Positions 62,701 through 64,000 of a stretch of 64,000 nucleotides of DNA are shown here, piece by piece. The stretch comes from VXNE01 sp965203615. GTDB taxonomy: Bacteria; Pseudomonadota; Gammaproteobacteria; Pseudomonadales; Azotimanducaceae. Every line of letters begins with the position of its first letter. The stretch's first letter is position 1. The notes beneath the pieces are model-generated. The model saw only the letters and a list, made by a program, of their open reading frames with translations. It was not told the origin of the DNA and did no database searches. The translations under genes were made by a program, and so were the position numbers. The stretch lies in assembly GCA_965203615.1 (NCBI GenBank), contig OZ241900.1, positions 2,046,001-2,110,000 of the forward strand. The letters are read 5' to 3'.

Positions 62701-63621
62701 ATGAAATACACCGACATCACCTATGAAACGGACGACCGTGTTGCGTTCGTGACACTGAACCGGCCGGAGAAGCTGAACGCCCTCAGCAACAATCTGCGTG
62801 GAGAGGTGATGGACGCCATGCGCGAGGCCGAGTACGACGACAACGTCGGCGTCATCATCCTGCGGGGGGCCGGACGCTCTTTCTCCGCGGGATACGACCT
62901 GACCCCGGCCCGCAGCGCCCAGGACGACAGCTTCGTCGACCACAGGTCGCAGCTTCCCGACACCGGCAGCACCCATCCCGGGGCGACGCAATGGGCGCGG
63001 CATGTCGTGATGACGAACTGGATCATCTGGGAGCTGGCAAAGCCCGTCATCGCCCAGGTCCAGGGACATTGCCTGGCCGGCGGCACCGAACTGGCAACCA
63101 CCTGCGACTTTCGCATCGTCGCCGAGGACGCCCAGATCGGTTACCCGCCCGTGCGCGCCATGACGACCATGGACATGATGTGGGCGCCCTGGCATCTGCC
63201 GCCGGCAAAGGCGAGGGAGTTCGCTTTCATGGGCGACTCCTTCTCCGGCACGGAAATGGCACGGCTCGGTTGGGCCAACTACGCCGTGCCGAAGGAGGAA
63301 CTGGGAGAGTTCACGGAGAAGTTCGCCCGGCGCCTCGGCTTCATCGACAACGAGATGCTGATGTACACGAAGCGCGCGGTGAACAGGCAGTACGAAACCA
63401 TGGGCATACGCACCGCGTTGCACTCCGGAACCGAGATCCAGGCATTGAGTTCCCAGCGCGCCGCGGGCGCCGAGTGGGGACGCCGCGTGCGCGAGGATGG
63501 ATTGAAGGCCGCGCTCGAATGGCGTGACGGGCCTTTCCGAGATTTTCGCGGCGCCTACGACAGCGCACCGAAGGACCGTGCCGTGGCAGGTATGGACAAA
63601 CAGGACTCGGACACCACCTAA
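62701..63621 (+). CDS. Enoyl-CoA hydratase/isomerase family protein
   Basis: 306 aa crotonase fold. VAFVTLNRPEKLNALSNNLR, GAGRSFSAGYDLTPA (oxyanion-hole side) and VQGHCLAGGTELATTCDFRI near residue 120 are the usual signatures. The acyl-CoA substrate cannot be read from sequence. GGAGG precedes the ATG by 4-5 bp. A charged C-terminal region of about 60 residues extends beyond the minimal fold. Confidence 0.92.
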   Translation: MKYTDITYETDDRVAFVTLNRPEKLNALSNNLRGEVMDAMREAEYDDNVGVIILRGAGRSFSAGYDLTPARSAQDDSFVDHRSQLPDTGSTHPGATQWARHVVMTNWIIWELAKPVIAQVQGHCLAGGTELATTCDFRIVAEDAQIGYPPVRAMTTMDMMWAPWHLPPAKAREFAFMGDSFSGTEMARLGWANYAVPKEELGEFTEKFARRLGFIDNEMLMYTKRAVNRQYETMGIRTALHSGTEIQALSSQRAAGAEWGRRVREDGLKAALEWRDGPFRDFRGAYDSAPKDRAVAGMDKQDSDTT

Positions 63622-63660
63622 GTACACCGGGCCGTTCGCACGCAAGAGCCGATTCCGCGA

Positions 63661-64000
63661 TGGCTTACGACTTCGATACCGTCATTGACCGCCGGGCGAC
63701 ATCGAGCGCCAAGTGGGTTCGTTACGGCCCCGACCTGTTGCCGTTCTGGGTGGCCGACATGGATTTCAAGTCACCGCCCGGGCTGCTTGCAGCGGTGCAG
63801 GAGCGGCTCCGCCACGGTGTCCTCGGATACACGGATCCGCCGCCGGAGATCGAAGATGCATTCATCCAATGGCTAGAGGACCGGTTCGACTGGGCCGTGC
63901 CAAGGGAGTGGCTCCTGTGGCTGCCGGGCGTCGTTCCCGGCCTCAACCTCGCAGGACACGTCATCGGCGATCGCGGGCAGAGCATCCTGATACCCGTCCC
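63661..64000 (+). CDS. MalY/PatB-type aminotransferase (cystathionine beta-lyase-like), partial
   Basis: The first 113 residues are seen; the gene continues past the window edge. YDFDTVIDRRATSSAKWVRY, LLPFWVADMDFKSPPGLLAA and GVLGYTDPP are the N-terminal signature of MalY/PatB class I/II PLP enzymes (C-S lyases). The PLP lysine lies beyond the window. It follows the enoyl-CoA hydratase gene by 39 bp on the same strand, so it may be co-transcribed. Confidence 0.88.

Overview
The window looks like a chromosomal segment of a GC-rich gammaproteobacterium. The strongest evidence is gene order. The run gyrA-serC-pheA-hisC-tyrA-cmk-rpsA-ihfB-lapA (41.6-51.6 kb), and ubiG next to an mtaD-type deaminase, match the arrangement I know from Pseudomonas-like genomes. 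MnmC, YciB, a YciO-type protein, RluB, ScpA/ScpB, PdxJ and NhaD fit the same picture. An expanded set of PhyH dioxygenases, a CaiB/BaiF CoA-transferase, DUF3604, an LLM oxidoreductase, Fic and several toxin-antitoxin loci suggest an environmental or host-associated marine lineage. That last point is inference.

Layout. 0-5.7 kb is an accessory, defence-like patch, nearly all on the minus strand. It holds a frameshifted DUF3800 gene, a CHAT/caspase-like DUF6642 protein with a small partner, a NucS/DUF91-like nuclease, an overlapping GIY-YIG/DUF6884 pair, and a BrnT-type toxin gene killed by two frameshifts beside an intact HTH antitoxin. 6-22 kb is mostly housekeeping: a lipoprotein, mnmC, a fatty-acid desaturase, argS, a membrane-anchored cold-shock protein, a cyclophilin, pdxJ, an SH3 protein, yciB, yciO, trpS, scpA, scpB, rluB, ubiG and mtaD.

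22-41.5 kb is a block of about 19 kb lying between mtaD and gyrA, which sit close together in Pseudomonas. It carries an amidohydrolase, VapBC, three PhyH dioxygenases, a PLP decarboxylase, an Lrp-type regulator divergent from a lysine-catabolism-like pair (saccharopine dehydrogenase family plus ALDH7-type dehydrogenase), DUF3604, a second PIN toxin-antitoxin pair, a Gfo/Idh/MocA oxidoreductase, a double-length CaiB-type CoA-transferase, Fic and an LLM-class oxidoreductase.

41.6-51.6 kb is the conserved gyrA-to-lapA core. Two things are odd there: aroA is absent between tyrA and cmk, and the rpsA leader is almost free of T and starts with four 12-bp tandem repeats. 51.7-64 kb contains a cytochrome c', a cytochrome b561, NhaD, an acetolactate-synthase-like enzyme, a MacB/FtsX-type ABC exporter interrupted upstream by an IS630-family element with clear ends, a membrane-sensor AraC regulator, an enoyl-CoA hydratase and the 5' end of a MalY/PatB-type aminotransferase that runs off the window.

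Dispersed and tandem repeats, several abutting stop codons, occur at 12.85/36.74 kb, 40.3/40.4 kb and 52.8/52.9 kb. Start sites were chosen by eye from Shine-Dalgarno spacing, overlaps and family N-termini. Family names rest on recognised motifs, without database searches.
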